From Streptomyces hydrogenans (lineage in GTDB: Bacteria > Actinomycetota > Actinomycetes > Streptomycetales > Streptomycetaceae): a stretch of DNA of 45,207 bases. The position numbers were made by a program, and so were the translations under genes. The stretch covers positions 564 to 45,770 of the forward strand of contig NZ_BNBS01000068.1 of the NCBI RefSeq assembly GCF_014656075.1, in the 5' to 3' direction. The notes below the pieces were generated by a model. It saw nothing but the letters and a program-made list of their open reading frames with translations. It made no database searches and was not told the DNA's origin. Positions 16,589 to 26,770 of the stretch are shown piece after piece (position 1 is the first letter of the stretch; each line of letters starts with the position of its first letter).

Positions 16589-18229
16589 ATGGCACGCACC
16601 AACCCGATGCACCTCCTGAACCGCCTCGCCGCCGACCACGCCGACGCCCGCCGGCTCGGCCTCCCCGTCGACGAGCTGCGCGGCCTGAGGAACGACCCCC
16701 TCGGCCGCCGCACCCTCCTCAAGGCCGCCGCCGCGGCCGGGGTCGCCGTCACCGCCGCCTCGGCCGGAGCCGTGCCCGCCGCGGCCGCCGTCCCCGACCC
16801 GCCGGTGAAGTCCGACGCCCGGATCGCCGTCGTCGGCGCCGGCATCGCCGGGCTCACCGCCGCCCTCACCCTCCAGGACGCCGGCCTCGCCCCCGTCCTC
16901 TACGAGGCCGACCCGGCCCGTGTCGGCGGCCGCATGTGGACCCAGCGGGACCACTGGGCCTACGGGCAGACCTCCGAGATCGGCGGCGAGCTGATCGACA
17001 CCAGCCACAAGAAGATGCTGGAGCTGTGCCGCCGCTTCGGCCTGCCCACCGAGGACTTCCTCGGCGGCGGCCCCAACGGCGCCGAGGAGGTCCTCTGGTT
17101 CGGCGGCGGCTACTACCCGCGCGAGCAGGCCGACATCGACTTCAACGGCGTCTACCAGGCGCTGCGCCGGGACCTGTCGGAGGCGGGGGAGGTCTTCTGG
17201 AACCAGTCGACCCCGGCCGGCACCGCCCTCGACGACATGTCCGTGTACGAGTGGATCGAGAGCCGCGTCCCCGGCGGGCACGCCTCCCCGCTCGGCCGGT
17301 TCATCGACGTCGCCTACAACGTCGAGTACGGCGCCGACACCACCGAGCAGTCCTCGCTCGCCCTCGTCCTGCTCATGGGCTACCAGACCAATCCCGGCAA
17401 CTTCAACATCTGGGGCCTCTCCAACGAGCGCTACCACATCACCGGGGGCAACGACCGGCTCCCGAACGCCATCGCCGGAGCCCTGAACCCCGGCACCCTC
17501 CGCAGGGGCTGGTCCCTCCAGGCCGTACGGGCCAACGCCGACGGCACCCAGACCCTCACCTTCGCCGAGGGCGGCGCCACCCGCACCGTCACCGCCGACC
17601 ACACCGTCCTGTGCGTCCCGCTGCCGGTCCTCCAGCGGCTCGACCTCACCCGGGCCGGCTTCGACCCCCGGATGACGAACCTGCTGCGGGACGCCCGGAT
17701 GGGCTACTGCACCAAGCTCAACATGCAGTTCGGCACCCGCCCCTGGCGCGGCACCGGCGCCTGGCCCGGAGTTTCCGCCGGAGACTGCTTCACCGACCTG
17801 GACGTGCAGCAGACCTGGGACACCACCAAGGTCCAGGGCGGCACCGGTGGCATCCTCATCCAGTACAACGGCGGCAGCCTCGCCCGGAACCTGAACCCCG
17901 CCGGACCCTTCTCCACCGAGACCGACCCGTACGTGCGGAACCTGGTGAACCGCTACCTCGCCGGCATCGACGCCTTCTTCCCCGGCACCTCACGCGCCTG
18001 GAACGGACGCGCCCAGCTCTCCGCCTGGCACAAGAACCCGAACGCGCTGGGCGCCTACTCCTGCTGGCCGGTCGGCTACCTCCACCGGTACGCCGGATAC
18101 GAGGGCACCGCCCAGGGCAACGTCCACATCGGCGGCGAACACTGCTCCTACGACTTCCAGGGCTTCATGGAGGGCGGCGCCACCGAGGGCGAGCGCGCCG
18201 CGAAGGAGGTGATCGCCGCCCTCCGCTAG
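16589..18229 (+). CDS. Tat-exported flavin monoamine/L-amino acid oxidase
   Basis: 546 residues from ATG 16589 (AGGAG 16578-16582). A twin-arginine signal (GRRTLLKAAAAAGVAVTAAS, ending near VPAAAAVPDP) marks Tat export of a pre-folded flavoprotein. The FAD dinucleotide-binding motif VVGAGIAGLTAALTL is at about residue 80, followed by GGRMWT, the amine oxidase core (IGGELIDTSHKKMLELC, HITGGNDRLPNAIAG) and the C-terminal FAD motif HIGGEHCSYDFQGFMEGGAT. The segment GAYSCWPVGYLHRY resembles the region where covalent-FAD oxidases have their Cys, but that assignment is inference. It probably deaminates amines or amino acids outside the membrane, feeding the upstream permease or producing peroxide and ammonia. 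Confidence 0.88.
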   Translation: MARTNPMHLLNRLAADHADARRLGLPVDELRGLRNDPLGRRTLLKAAAAAGVAVTAASAGAVPAAAAVPDPPVKSDARIAVVGAGIAGLTAALTLQDAGLAPVLYEADPARVGGRMWTQRDHWAYGQTSEIGGELIDTSHKKMLELCRRFGLPTEDFLGGGPNGAEEVLWFGGGYYPREQADIDFNGVYQALRRDLSEAGEVFWNQSTPAGTALDDMSVYEWIESRVPGGHASPLGRFIDVAYNVEYGADTTEQSSLALVLLMGYQTNPGNFNIWGLSNERYHITGGNDRLPNAIAGALNPGTLRRGWSLQAVRANADGTQTLTFAEGGATRTVTADHTVLCVPLPVLQRLDLTRAGFDPRMTNLLRDARMGYCTKLNMQFGTRPWRGTGAWPGVSAGDCFTDLDVQQTWDTTKVQGGTGGILIQYNGGSLARNLNPAGPFSTETDPYVRNLVNRYLAGIDAFFPGTSRAWNGRAQLSAWHKNPNALGAYSCWPVGYLHRYAGYEGTAQGNVHIGGEHCSYDFQGFMEGGATEGERAAKEVIAALR

Positions 18230-18233
18230 TTCC

Positions 18234-19631
18234 TCAGACCGCGGCGGCGGCCGGTGTGATGTTGTGGTTGAGGCGGAACACGTTGTCGGGGTCGTACGCG
18301 GCCTTCACGGCGGCGAGCCGCGGGTAGTTGCCGGCACCGAAGCCGGCGACGACCCGCTCCTCGCCCTCCGTCCCGATGAAGTTCAGGTACACCGCCTCCG
18401 TCGTCCACGGCCGCATGTCCGTCCGCACGTCGTGCACCCACTGGATCGCGCGCCCGTCGGCCGCCGGGTCCTCCCAGGTGGCGAAGGGGTGGACGGCCCA
18501 CGGGGCGGTGCGCCACGGCAGCGGCCAGTCGGCCGGGCCGCGGGCCACCGCGCCGCCGAGGGGGAACAGCACGTGCTGGGTGGCCGTGCCCTCCGGCAGC
18601 CGCTCCCCGCGGGCGCAGAACACCTCCACGGCCTCGTCCGGGAACGAGCCCAGGTACTCCGCCGACCAGTAGTTCCGCAGCCCCGGCGGGTCGTCCAGCA
18701 TGCACTGGAGGTCCGCGTAGGGGATCTCCTCGACCAGCTCCACCACCGGCCGCAGCGCGGCCAGCGGGCCCGCCAGGTGCCGCAGGCCCGACCTCGGCCC
18801 GGCGAAGGTCACCAGGGCGGCCACCACCAGTTCGCCGACCAGGTGCGCGGGGACGAAGGGCTCGGGCGGGGCCGGGAAGTAGAGCACGCCGCCGCTCGCC
18901 TCGTCCGGCATGGTCTCCGCCATCGCCCGGTACGCCTCCACCACCGCGGGTCCGGCGGACGGCGGGAAGAGCAGCAGCGCGAAGCTCATCGCGGGCAGCT
19001 CGTGCAGCCGCAGGGTCAGCGAGGTCGCCACCCCGAAGTTGCCGCCGCCGCCGTGCAGCGCCCAGAACAGCTCCGGATTCTCCTCGTCGCTCGCCACGAC
19101 GTGCTTGCCCTCGGCCGTGACCAGGTCGACGGAGAGCAGGTTGTCGCAGGCCAGCCCGAACTTCCGCTCCAGCCAGCCGGAGCCGCCGCCCAGGGTGAAG
19201 CCGCCGACGCCGGTGGTGGAGACCCGGCCGCCGGTGGTGGCCATGTGGAAGGGCTGGGTGGCCCGGTCCAGGTGGCTCATCAGGGCGCCCCCCTCGACCC
19301 GGACCGTCATGTGCTCGGGGTCCGCGACCACGGCGTGCATCCGGCGCAGGTCGATCACCAGACCGCCGTCGACGGAGGAGGCGCCGGCGACGCTGTGGCC
19401 GCCGCCGCGCACCGCGATCGGCAGTCCGGTCTCCCGGCCGAAGAGGACCGCGTTGGCCACGTCGGCCTGGGTCGCGCACTGGGCGACGACCGCAGGCCGG
19501 CGGTCGATCATGCCGTTGTGGATGCGCCGCGCCTCCTCGTAGCCCGGATCGCCGGGTACGAGGACCTCACCGGCCAGATCCTCGCGGAGGCCGGCCAGAG
19601 CGGTGTCCGGAACGGTGAACTGGGGAGCCAT
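18234..19631 (-). CDS. FAD-binding oxidoreductase, PCMH plus berberine-bridge (BBE) C-terminus
   Basis: 465 residues from ATG 19631 (AAAGGGGGG upstream). The FAD-binding PCMH domain carries AVRGGGHSVAGASSVDGGLV, whose His is the family's covalent FAD attachment residue, and GGFTLGGGSGWLERKFGLAC. The latter lacks the Cys position of bicovalent BBE enzymes, so single covalent attachment is likely. The C-terminal BBE motif is RLAAVKAAYDPDNVFRLNHN. Such enzymes oxidise alcohols, sugars or secondary metabolites. There is no signal peptide. Its stop is only 4 bp from the amine oxidase stop, with no hairpin between. It lies downstream of the GH15 gene on the same strand (197 bp from that stop codon's gene start is not implied; the gap is 91 bp), so a sugar substrate is conceivable but unproven. 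Confidence 0.85.
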   Translation of the reverse strand: MAPQFTVPDTALAGLREDLAGEVLVPGDPGYEEARRIHNGMIDRRPAVVAQCATQADVANAVLFGRETGLPIAVRGGGHSVAGASSVDGGLVIDLRRMHAVVADPEHMTVRVEGGALMSHLDRATQPFHMATTGGRVSTTGVGGFTLGGGSGWLERKFGLACDNLLSVDLVTAEGKHVVASDEENPELFWALHGGGGNFGVATSLTLRLHELPAMSFALLLFPPSAGPAVVEAYRAMAETMPDEASGGVLYFPAPPEPFVPAHLVGELVVAALVTFAGPRSGLRHLAGPLAALRPVVELVEEIPYADLQCMLDDPPGLRNYWSAEYLGSFPDEAVEVFCARGERLPEGTATQHVLFPLGGAVARGPADWPLPWRTAPWAVHPFATWEDPAADGRAIQWVHDVRTDMRPWTTEAVYLNFIGTEGEERVVAGFGAGNYPRLAAVKAAYDPDNVFRLNHNITPAAAAV

Positions 19632-19680
19632 CAGGTGCCCCCCTTTCGTACGGGGGCCAGGACACTCTCATGGTAGGTCC

Positions 19681-19722
19681 GGCCCCCGGGGCACGCCGCT
19701 CGGCCGCGGCGCGCCCCCGGGC
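19681..19722 (-). terminator. Imperfect GC hairpin after the GH15 gene
   Basis: An imperfect inverted repeat with a solid GCCGC/GCGGC core and GC-rich flanks lies directly after the GH15 stop and before the BBE-type gene start. It may attenuate read-through. There are mismatches and no T tract. Confidence 0.35.
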
Positions 19723-21525
19723 TCAGCCGCCGTACGCCCCGCTCGCCGTCAGCCGCAGGGCGGTGTCGATCAGCGGGACGTGGCTGAACGCCTGCGGGAA
19801 GTTGCCCACCTGCCGCTGGAGCCGCGGGTCCCACTCCTCGGCGAGCAGCCCCAGGTCGTTGCGGAGCGACAGCAGCTTCTCGAAGAGGGTGCGGGCCTCG
19901 TCGACCCGGCCGATCATCGCCAGGTCGTCGGCGAGCCAGAAGGAGCAGGCGAGGAACGCGCCCTCGTCGCCCTCCAGGCCGTCGACGCCCGCCTCCTCGC
20001 CGGCCGTCGGGTAGCGCAGCACGAAGCCGTCCTCGGTGGACAGCTCGCGCTGGATCGCCTCGATCGTGCCGATCACCCGCTTGTCGTCCGGCGGCAGGAA
20101 GCCCATCTGCGGGATGAGCAGCAGCGAGGCGTCCAGCTCCTTGGAGCCGTACGACTGGGTGAAGGTGTTCCGCTCCTTGTCGTAGCCCTTCTCGCAGACG
20201 TCCCGGTGGATCTCGTCGCGCAGCTCGCGCCAGCGCTCCAGCGGGCCGTCGGCGTCACCGGACTCGATGAGCTTGATCGTGCGGTCGACCGCCACCCAGG
20301 CCATCACCTTGGAGTGGGTGAAGTGCCGGCGCGGGCCGCGGACCTCCCAGATGCCCTCGTCGGGCTGGTCCCAGTTCTTCTCCAGGTAGTTGATCAGCTT
20401 GATCTGGAGCAGGGCCGCGTAGTCGTTGCGGGACAGGCCGGTCATGTGGGCCAGGTGCAGGGCCTCGGTGACCTCGCCGTACACGTCGAGCTGGAGCTGG
20501 TTCGCGGCGCCGTTGCCGACCCGGACGGGGCCCGAGTTCTCGTACCCCGGCAGCCAGTCCAGCTCCGCCTCGCCGAGCTCCCGCTCGCCCGCGATGCCGT
20601 ACATGATCTGGAGGTTCTCCGGGTCGCCGGCGACCGCGCGCAGCAGCCAGTCCCGCCAGGCGCGGGCCTCCTCGCGGTAGCCGGTGCGCAGCATCGAGGA
20701 GAGGGTGATGGCGGCGTCCCGCAGCCAGGTGTAGCGGTAGTCCCAGTTCCGTACGCCGCCGATCTCCTCCGGCAGCGAGGTCGTCGGCGCGGCGACGATC
20801 CCGCCGGTCGGGGCGTACGTGAGCGCCTTCAGGGTGATCAGCGAGCGGACCACGGCCTCCCGGTAGGGGCCGTGGTAGGTGCAGTGCTCCACCCAGTCGC
20901 GCCAGAAGCCGGCGGTGGCCTCCAGGGAGCCCTCCGGGTCCGGCAGGGCCGGCGGCTCCTTGTGCGAGGGCTGCCAGGAGAGGGTGAAGGTGATCCGGTC
21001 GCCGGGGGTGACGGTGAACTCGGAGTAGGTGGTGAGGTCCTCGCCGTGGGTCTCGGCGTCGGTGTCGAACCAGACGGAGTCGGGTCCGGCCACCGCGACC
21101 GTGCGCTCGCCGACCTTGTGCACCCAGGGCACGATCCGGCCGTAGCTGAACCGCATCCGCAGCGCGGAGCGCATCCGCACCCGGCCGCTGATCCCCTCCA
21201 CGATCCGGATCAGCTGGGGGGCGCCGTCGCGCGGCGGCATGAAGTCGGTCACCCGGACCGTGCCCCGCGGGGTGTCCCACTCGGACTCCAGGATCAGCGA
21301 GTCGCCCCGGTAGCGGCGGCGGTCGGCGGGGGCCGGCTCGGCGTCGTCCGGGCCGGCCGGGCCCACTCTCCAGAAGCCGTGCTCCTCGGTGCCGAGCAGC
21401 CCCGCGAAGACCGCGTGCGAGTCGAAGCGGGGGAGGCAGAGCCAGTCGACACTGCCGTCCCGGCAGACCAGTGCCGCGGTCTGCATGTCCCCGATGAGTG
21501 CGTAATCCTCGATACGCCCGGCCAC
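19723..21525 (-). CDS. Glycoside hydrolase family 15 (glucoamylase/trehalase-like) protein
   Basis: 600 residues from GTG 21525, chosen because GGAG lies 8 nt before it; GTG 21534 is an alternative. The N-terminal domain (AGRIEDYALIGDMQTAALVC, DGSVDWLCLPRFDSHAVFAG) is the beta-rich domain of bacterial GH15 proteins, and the (alpha/alpha)6 catalytic barrel follows (IGGVRNWDYRYTWLRDAAIT, the hallmark; QLDVYGEVTEALHLA; SKVMAWVAVDRTIKLIE; FLACSFWLADDLAMIGRVDE; LLAEEWDPRLQRQVGNFPQA). Related actinobacterial proteins act as cytosolic glucoamylases or alpha,alpha-trehalases. There is no signal peptide. Length is typical (about 600). It is divergent from pyrG across a 556-bp region. Confidence 0.9.
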   Translation of the reverse strand: MAGRIEDYALIGDMQTAALVCRDGSVDWLCLPRFDSHAVFAGLLGTEEHGFWRVGPAGPDDAEPAPADRRRYRGDSLILESEWDTPRGTVRVTDFMPPRDGAPQLIRIVEGISGRVRMRSALRMRFSYGRIVPWVHKVGERTVAVAGPDSVWFDTDAETHGEDLTTYSEFTVTPGDRITFTLSWQPSHKEPPALPDPEGSLEATAGFWRDWVEHCTYHGPYREAVVRSLITLKALTYAPTGGIVAAPTTSLPEEIGGVRNWDYRYTWLRDAAITLSSMLRTGYREEARAWRDWLLRAVAGDPENLQIMYGIAGERELGEAELDWLPGYENSGPVRVGNGAANQLQLDVYGEVTEALHLAHMTGLSRNDYAALLQIKLINYLEKNWDQPDEGIWEVRGPRRHFTHSKVMAWVAVDRTIKLIESGDADGPLERWRELRDEIHRDVCEKGYDKERNTFTQSYGSKELDASLLLIPQMGFLPPDDKRVIGTIEAIQRELSTEDGFVLRYPTAGEEAGVDGLEGDEGAFLACSFWLADDLAMIGRVDEARTLFEKLLSLRNDLGLLAEEWDPRLQRQVGNFPQAFSHVPLIDTALRLTASGAYGG

Positions 21526-22081
21526 GTGCTTCACTCCAGTCGAACGGCCTGTCCGCCCCTCGGGGCGCGTGCGCAGATGTTGCGGGTTGCGGGAGGTGCC
21601 CGCGGTGCCAGTGTGCGGGATGCGCGGCTCCGGCAGCGGGTCGGGGGGAAGCGACACGGGCTCCCGGTCCGGTTCCACGGGCGGGGGTGGTGCCGGCGGC
21701 CGGGCCGCCCGGCGACGGGGCCGGGCGGGATGGTCCGCACAGTAGTGACCGTGGTGATCACCCGCGTAACGCGCTGCTCCATACGGGTGAACGCGACGGT
21801 GAACAGGGTGTTCTCCGGAAGTTTGCCCGAACGTTTCCCCTGGATGGTCTCCCCCTTCCGCCCCGGAAATCGGCTCCTCGGGAGCCCGCCCCACCCGGTC
21901 GGCCCATGCGCCGGGCGTGTGGCCGGAAGCGGTCTCCGGATGTCACTGATACCCTGGTACCCCGTGGACCGGTGGGAAACGGCGCCAGCCGAAACCCCCG
22001 AAACCGCAGCGACGGCACCCCCGATTCTTCCGGAGGACCTGCCGCTTCGCACCTCCAGAACGCGACCACGGGAGCCCCCTC
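21526..22081. other. Long divergent intergenic region between GH15 gene and pyrG
   Basis: No gene is supported here. It contains a perfect 10-bp palindrome GGTGATCACC (21753-21762), a neighbouring CGCGT-A-ACGCG inverted repeat (21763-21773), a GAACA-GGG-TGTTC inverted repeat (21801-21813) and a possible -10 TACCCT (21950-21955) for pyrG. Stretches near 21820-21840 are less GC-rich than the coding DNA around them. GGGAG at 22070-22074 is the pyrG ribosome-binding site. Open frames crossing it on both strands lack recognisable features. Confidence 0.5.
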
Positions 22082-23740
<1,659 letters not shown>

Positions 23741-23755
23741 CAAGGCGTTAACGTA

Positions 23756-23800
23756 GCCGGGGTACGGGTCCTCACACGGGGGGCCGGTACCCCGGCTTTT
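23756..23800 (+). terminator. Rho-independent terminator after pyrG
   Basis: A perfect 10-bp stem (23756-23765 with 23787-23796) is followed by TTTT (23797-23800), 15 bp after the pyrG stop. The loop of 21 nt is long, but the stem and T run are clear. Confidence 0.8.
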
Positions 23801-23849
23801 GTACGCGGTCGTTACGCGGTCGTATGGGTCGTACGTGGGAGGACTACCG

Positions 23850-24476
23850 ATGCAGGTGCAGGACACCCCGGAGGAGTGGCGGGTCGTCGCCACCACCACC
23901 CCCTTCACGGGCAACAAGACGAGTGTCCGCACGGACGAGGTGGTCATGCCGGACGGCTCCGTCGTCCGCCGTGACTACCAGGTCCACCCGGGCTCGGTGG
24001 CCGTCCTGGCCCTGGACGACCAGGACCGGGTGCTCGTGCTGCGGCAGTACCGGCACCCGGTGCGGCAGAAGCTGTGGGAGATCCCGGCCGGACTGCTCGA
24101 CGTGCCCGGCGAGAACCCGCTGCACGCCGCGCAGCGCGAGCTGTACGAGGAGGCGTACGCCAAGGCGGGGGAGTGGCGGGTGCTCGCGGACGTCTACACC
24201 ACCCCGGGCGGCTGCGACGAGGCCGTACGGATCTTCCTGGCGCGCGACCTCGCCGAGGCGGAGGGGGAGCGGTACGCGGTCGCCGAGGAGGAGGCCGACA
24301 TGGAGGTGGCGCGGATCCCGCTGGACGAGCTGGTCCGCGGTGTCCTCGCCGGCGAGCTGCACAACAACTGCCTGGTCGTGGGCGTCCTGTCGCTGGTCGC
24401 GGCCCGCGCGGGCGACGGCGTCGACGCCCTGCGGCCGGCCGACGCCCCCTGGCCGGCCCGTCCGTTCGAGGCGTAG
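23850..24476 (+). CDS. Nudix hydrolase, ADP-ribose pyrophosphatase type
   Basis: 208 residues from ATG 23850 with GGGAGGA at 23837-23843. An open frame reaches back to 23799, but the ribosome-binding site fixes this start. The Nudix box is recognisable: GLLDVPGENPLHAAQREL followed by YEEAYAKAG, fitting GX5EX7REUXEE. Upstream VLVLRQYRHPVRQKLWEIPA is typical of the ADP-ribose pyrophosphatase (NudF-like) subgroup, which splits ADP-ribose into AMP and ribose 5-phosphate. It follows pyrG as in other actinobacteria. If it does act on ADP-ribose it would connect functionally with the NrtR operon at 32956, whose effector is ADP-ribose; that is inference. Confidence 0.88.
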   Translation: MQVQDTPEEWRVVATTTPFTGNKTSVRTDEVVMPDGSVVRRDYQVHPGSVAVLALDDQDRVLVLRQYRHPVRQKLWEIPAGLLDVPGENPLHAAQRELYEEAYAKAGEWRVLADVYTTPGGCDEAVRIFLARDLAEAEGERYAVAEEEADMEVARIPLDELVRGVLAGELHNNCLVVGVLSLVAARAGDGVDALRPADAPWPARPFEA

Positions 24477-24638
24477 CGACCCGCCCCCTCAACCGGTGTG
24501 ACTGTCTGTTGATCCGATCGGGGGATGTGTCCGCCACGCTCCGCCGGGTCCGTGCGGAGGGCTGAACTACGCTCGTACACGCCCGTGCGGAGTCCCCCGC
24601 GGGATCGGCTCGTGCGCAGGTGGACGGGAGTGTGGCCC

Positions 24639-26624
24639 GTGACGGATCAGGCGGTGGCGGCGGCCGGCAGCCGGCAGTTCTACGGCCGGCAGCGGGAGTT
24701 GAAGGCCCTCCGCGCCGACATCGAGCGGACCGGTCTGGACACCCTCACCGGGCGCAAGGCGCCCCGCGCCCGCGTCCTGCTCGTCGCGGGACGGCCCGGA
24801 TCCGGCCGGACCGCGCTCGCCGAGGAGCTGATCGCCTCGGTCGCCGACCGCTACCCCGACGGCGTCTACCGCGCCCGGCTCACCGAGCCCGGCGGGGAGC
24901 CGGTGCCCACCGCCCGGGCCGCCCGCGAACTGCTGCGCGACCTCGGTGTCGCGGAACCGCCCGGCGCCACCGAGGACGAGCTGACCGAACTGGTCCGCGA
25001 GGCGCTCGGCGGACGCCGGGCGGTGCTGCTGCTCGACGGCGCCGTCGACGCCGAGCAGGCCGATCCACTGCTCCCGGACAACCCCGACGCGCTCGTCGTC
25101 GCGGTCTCCGAGGGGCCGCTCACCGGCATCCCGGACGTCCGGCCCTGCACCCTGGGCGGGCTCGACCCGAAGTCCGCCATCGAACTGCTGACCTCCGCCA
25201 CCGGCTCGGTCCGCATCACCGTCGACCCGCAGGCCGCCGAGGCGCTGGTCGAGGAGTGCGGCGGACTGCCCGGCGCGGTGGTCCTCGCCGGCGGCTGGCT
25301 GGCCGGCCGGCCCGAGACCTCGGTCGCCGACCTGGCCAAGCGGCTGCGCGGCCTCAACGGCGACCCCCTCACCCGCACCTTCCTCCTCGCCCACCAGGCG
25401 CTGCCCCAGCCGGCCGCCCGGATACTGCGCTACCTGGCGATCGCCCCGCTCGGCCGGGCCGACGCCCACACCGCCTCCGCCCTGGCCGGCTGCTCGGTCC
25501 AGGCGGCGGCGACCACGCTCGCGGACTTCGCCCGCCTGGGCCTGGTCTCCGAGGCCGGGGACGGGGAGTACGAGGCCCCCGGCCATCTCGTCCCCCTCCT
25601 TCGCGCCCAGCTGGAGGAGCGCGACCGGCCCGCCGAGGTGCAGCTCGCCCGGGCCCGGATGCTGGAGCGGACCGTACGGCTCCTCCAGTCCTGCCGTGCG
25701 GTCACCGAACCCGAGGGCTCCCCGGCCCGGCGCAAGCTCGCCGGCCTGCCGCGGGCCCTGCGCTTCCCCGCTCCCGAGGACGCCGCGCGCTGGCTGGCCT
25801 CCCGCCGCCCGGCGCTGCTGGCCTGCGCCCCGCTCGCGGTCGCCGACGGCGAGCTGGACACCCTCGCCCGCCGGCTCATCGCCTCCCTGGTGCGGGCGCT
25901 CACCGCGCACGGCGGCGCCGAGGCGGCGGCGCCCGACCTGTACGGGCTGCACCGGCTCGTGCTGGACGTGGCCGAGCGGCGCGGACTGCACCGCGAGCGG
26001 GCCGCGGCCCTGCTGAACCTCGGCGACCTCGACGCGCGGACCGGTCGCGCCAAGGACGCTCTGCTGCGATATCGGTTGGCATGGGAGGCCGGAAGGCAAG
26101 CAAATGATCCGTACGCGACGGGTCGCGCAATGGAATCCGTAGGTGGCAGCTATCAGGAGCTCGGCGACTGGCAGCGGGCCGGCGACTGGTACGGCCGTGC
26201 CCTCGCCCAGCGCCTCGCCCACGACGAGCGGGCCGACCAGGCACGGCTGTACGCCCGCCTCGGCGCCGTGCAGACCTACGCGGGGCGGTACGGCGAGGCG
26301 CTGCGGCACTGGCGGGCGGCGGCCGCCGGATACCGCAGGCTCGGCGATCTCCCGGGCCACGCGCGGGCGTTGAGCGAGGCGGCGCGGGTGCAGGAGTACG
26401 CGGGCCGGCCCGAGGAGTCGCTGCGGACCTGCGAGGAGGCCGTCGAGTGGGCCCGCCGCGCCCAGGACACCCGGCTCCAGGCGGCGCTCCAGCTGCGGCT
26501 CGCCGACACCCTGGACCGGCTCGGCGACCCGGCCGCGGCGCGTCTGCACCGGGCCGCGGCGGACCGTCTACTGGAAACCGGACGTCCTGCCTACGAAATC
26601 CGCAGTGGCTCCGCAGAAGATTAG
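24639..26624 (+). CDS. P-loop (STAND-like) NTPase with C-terminal TPR repeats
   Basis: 661 residues from GTG 24639, with GGGAG (24626-24630) 8 nt before it. Upstream in-frame codons to 24525 lack a ribosome-binding site. The chain opens with FYGRQRELKALRADIERTGL, then Walker A in LLVAGRPGSGRTALAEEL, with Arg replacing the usual Lys, and a Walker B-like AVLLLDGAVD. The middle resembles NB-ARC/STAND modules (LAIAPLGRADAHTASALAGC as a winged-helix-like segment). The C-terminal third holds TPR-like helix pairs (AMESVGGSYQELGDWQRAGD, RLYARLGAVQTYAGRYGEAL, ALSEAARVQEYAGRPEESLR). No DNA-binding domain is visible. A signalling or scaffold role is possible; function is unknown. Codon use shifts sharply at about 26065-26150. 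Confidence 0.8.
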   Translation: MTDQAVAAAGSRQFYGRQRELKALRADIERTGLDTLTGRKAPRARVLLVAGRPGSGRTALAEELIASVADRYPDGVYRARLTEPGGEPVPTARAARELLRDLGVAEPPGATEDELTELVREALGGRRAVLLLDGAVDAEQADPLLPDNPDALVVAVSEGPLTGIPDVRPCTLGGLDPKSAIELLTSATGSVRITVDPQAAEALVEECGGLPGAVVLAGGWLAGRPETSVADLAKRLRGLNGDPLTRTFLLAHQALPQPAARILRYLAIAPLGRADAHTASALAGCSVQAAATTLADFARLGLVSEAGDGEYEAPGHLVPLLRAQLEERDRPAEVQLARARMLERTVRLLQSCRAVTEPEGSPARRKLAGLPRALRFPAPEDAARWLASRRPALLACAPLAVADGELDTLARRLIASLVRALTAHGGAEAAAPDLYGLHRLVLDVAERRGLHRERAAALLNLGDLDARTGRAKDALLRYRLAWEAGRQANDPYATGRAMESVGGSYQELGDWQRAGDWYGRALAQRLAHDERADQARLYARLGAVQTYAGRYGEALRHWRAAAAGYRRLGDLPGHARALSEAARVQEYAGRPEESLRTCEEAVEWARRAQDTRLQAALQLRLADTLDRLGDPAAARLHRAAADRLLETGRPAYEIRSGSAED

Positions 26625-26703
26625 TACTTTGAAAGGCTAGACAGCGGGAACTCCTTCATTAGACTGGTTCCGCCGCGTTCGAACGTGGTCTGCCCCGGTG
26701 CGC

Positions 26704-26734
26704 CGCAGTGCATCCGGGTATGTATCGCAGTGCA
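26704..26734 (+). promoter_or_regulatory. Direct 9-bp repeats upstream of ald
   Basis: CGCAGTGCA occurs at 26704-26712 and 26726-26734, 22 bp apart (two helical turns), just ahead of the ald start at 26771. A perfect 10-bp palindrome CGTTCGAACG lies at 26676-26685. In-phase direct repeats of this kind suit a dimeric or multimeric regulator such as an Lrp/AsnC protein, the class that controls ald in mycobacteria. The regulator here is not known. Confidence 0.45.
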
Positions 26735-26770
26735 CCAGTTATCCCCCTGATTCAAGGACCGTGATCGACG

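Noticed and set aside
15012..16595. 527-codon minus-strand frame opposite the APC permease
   Set aside because: Acidic Gly/Asp/Val composition typical of an antisense shadow in GC-rich DNA.
24567..26549. 660-codon minus-strand frame opposite the P-loop/TPR gene
   Set aside because: Long only because of GC bias; no domain, while the plus frame has P-loop and TPR features.
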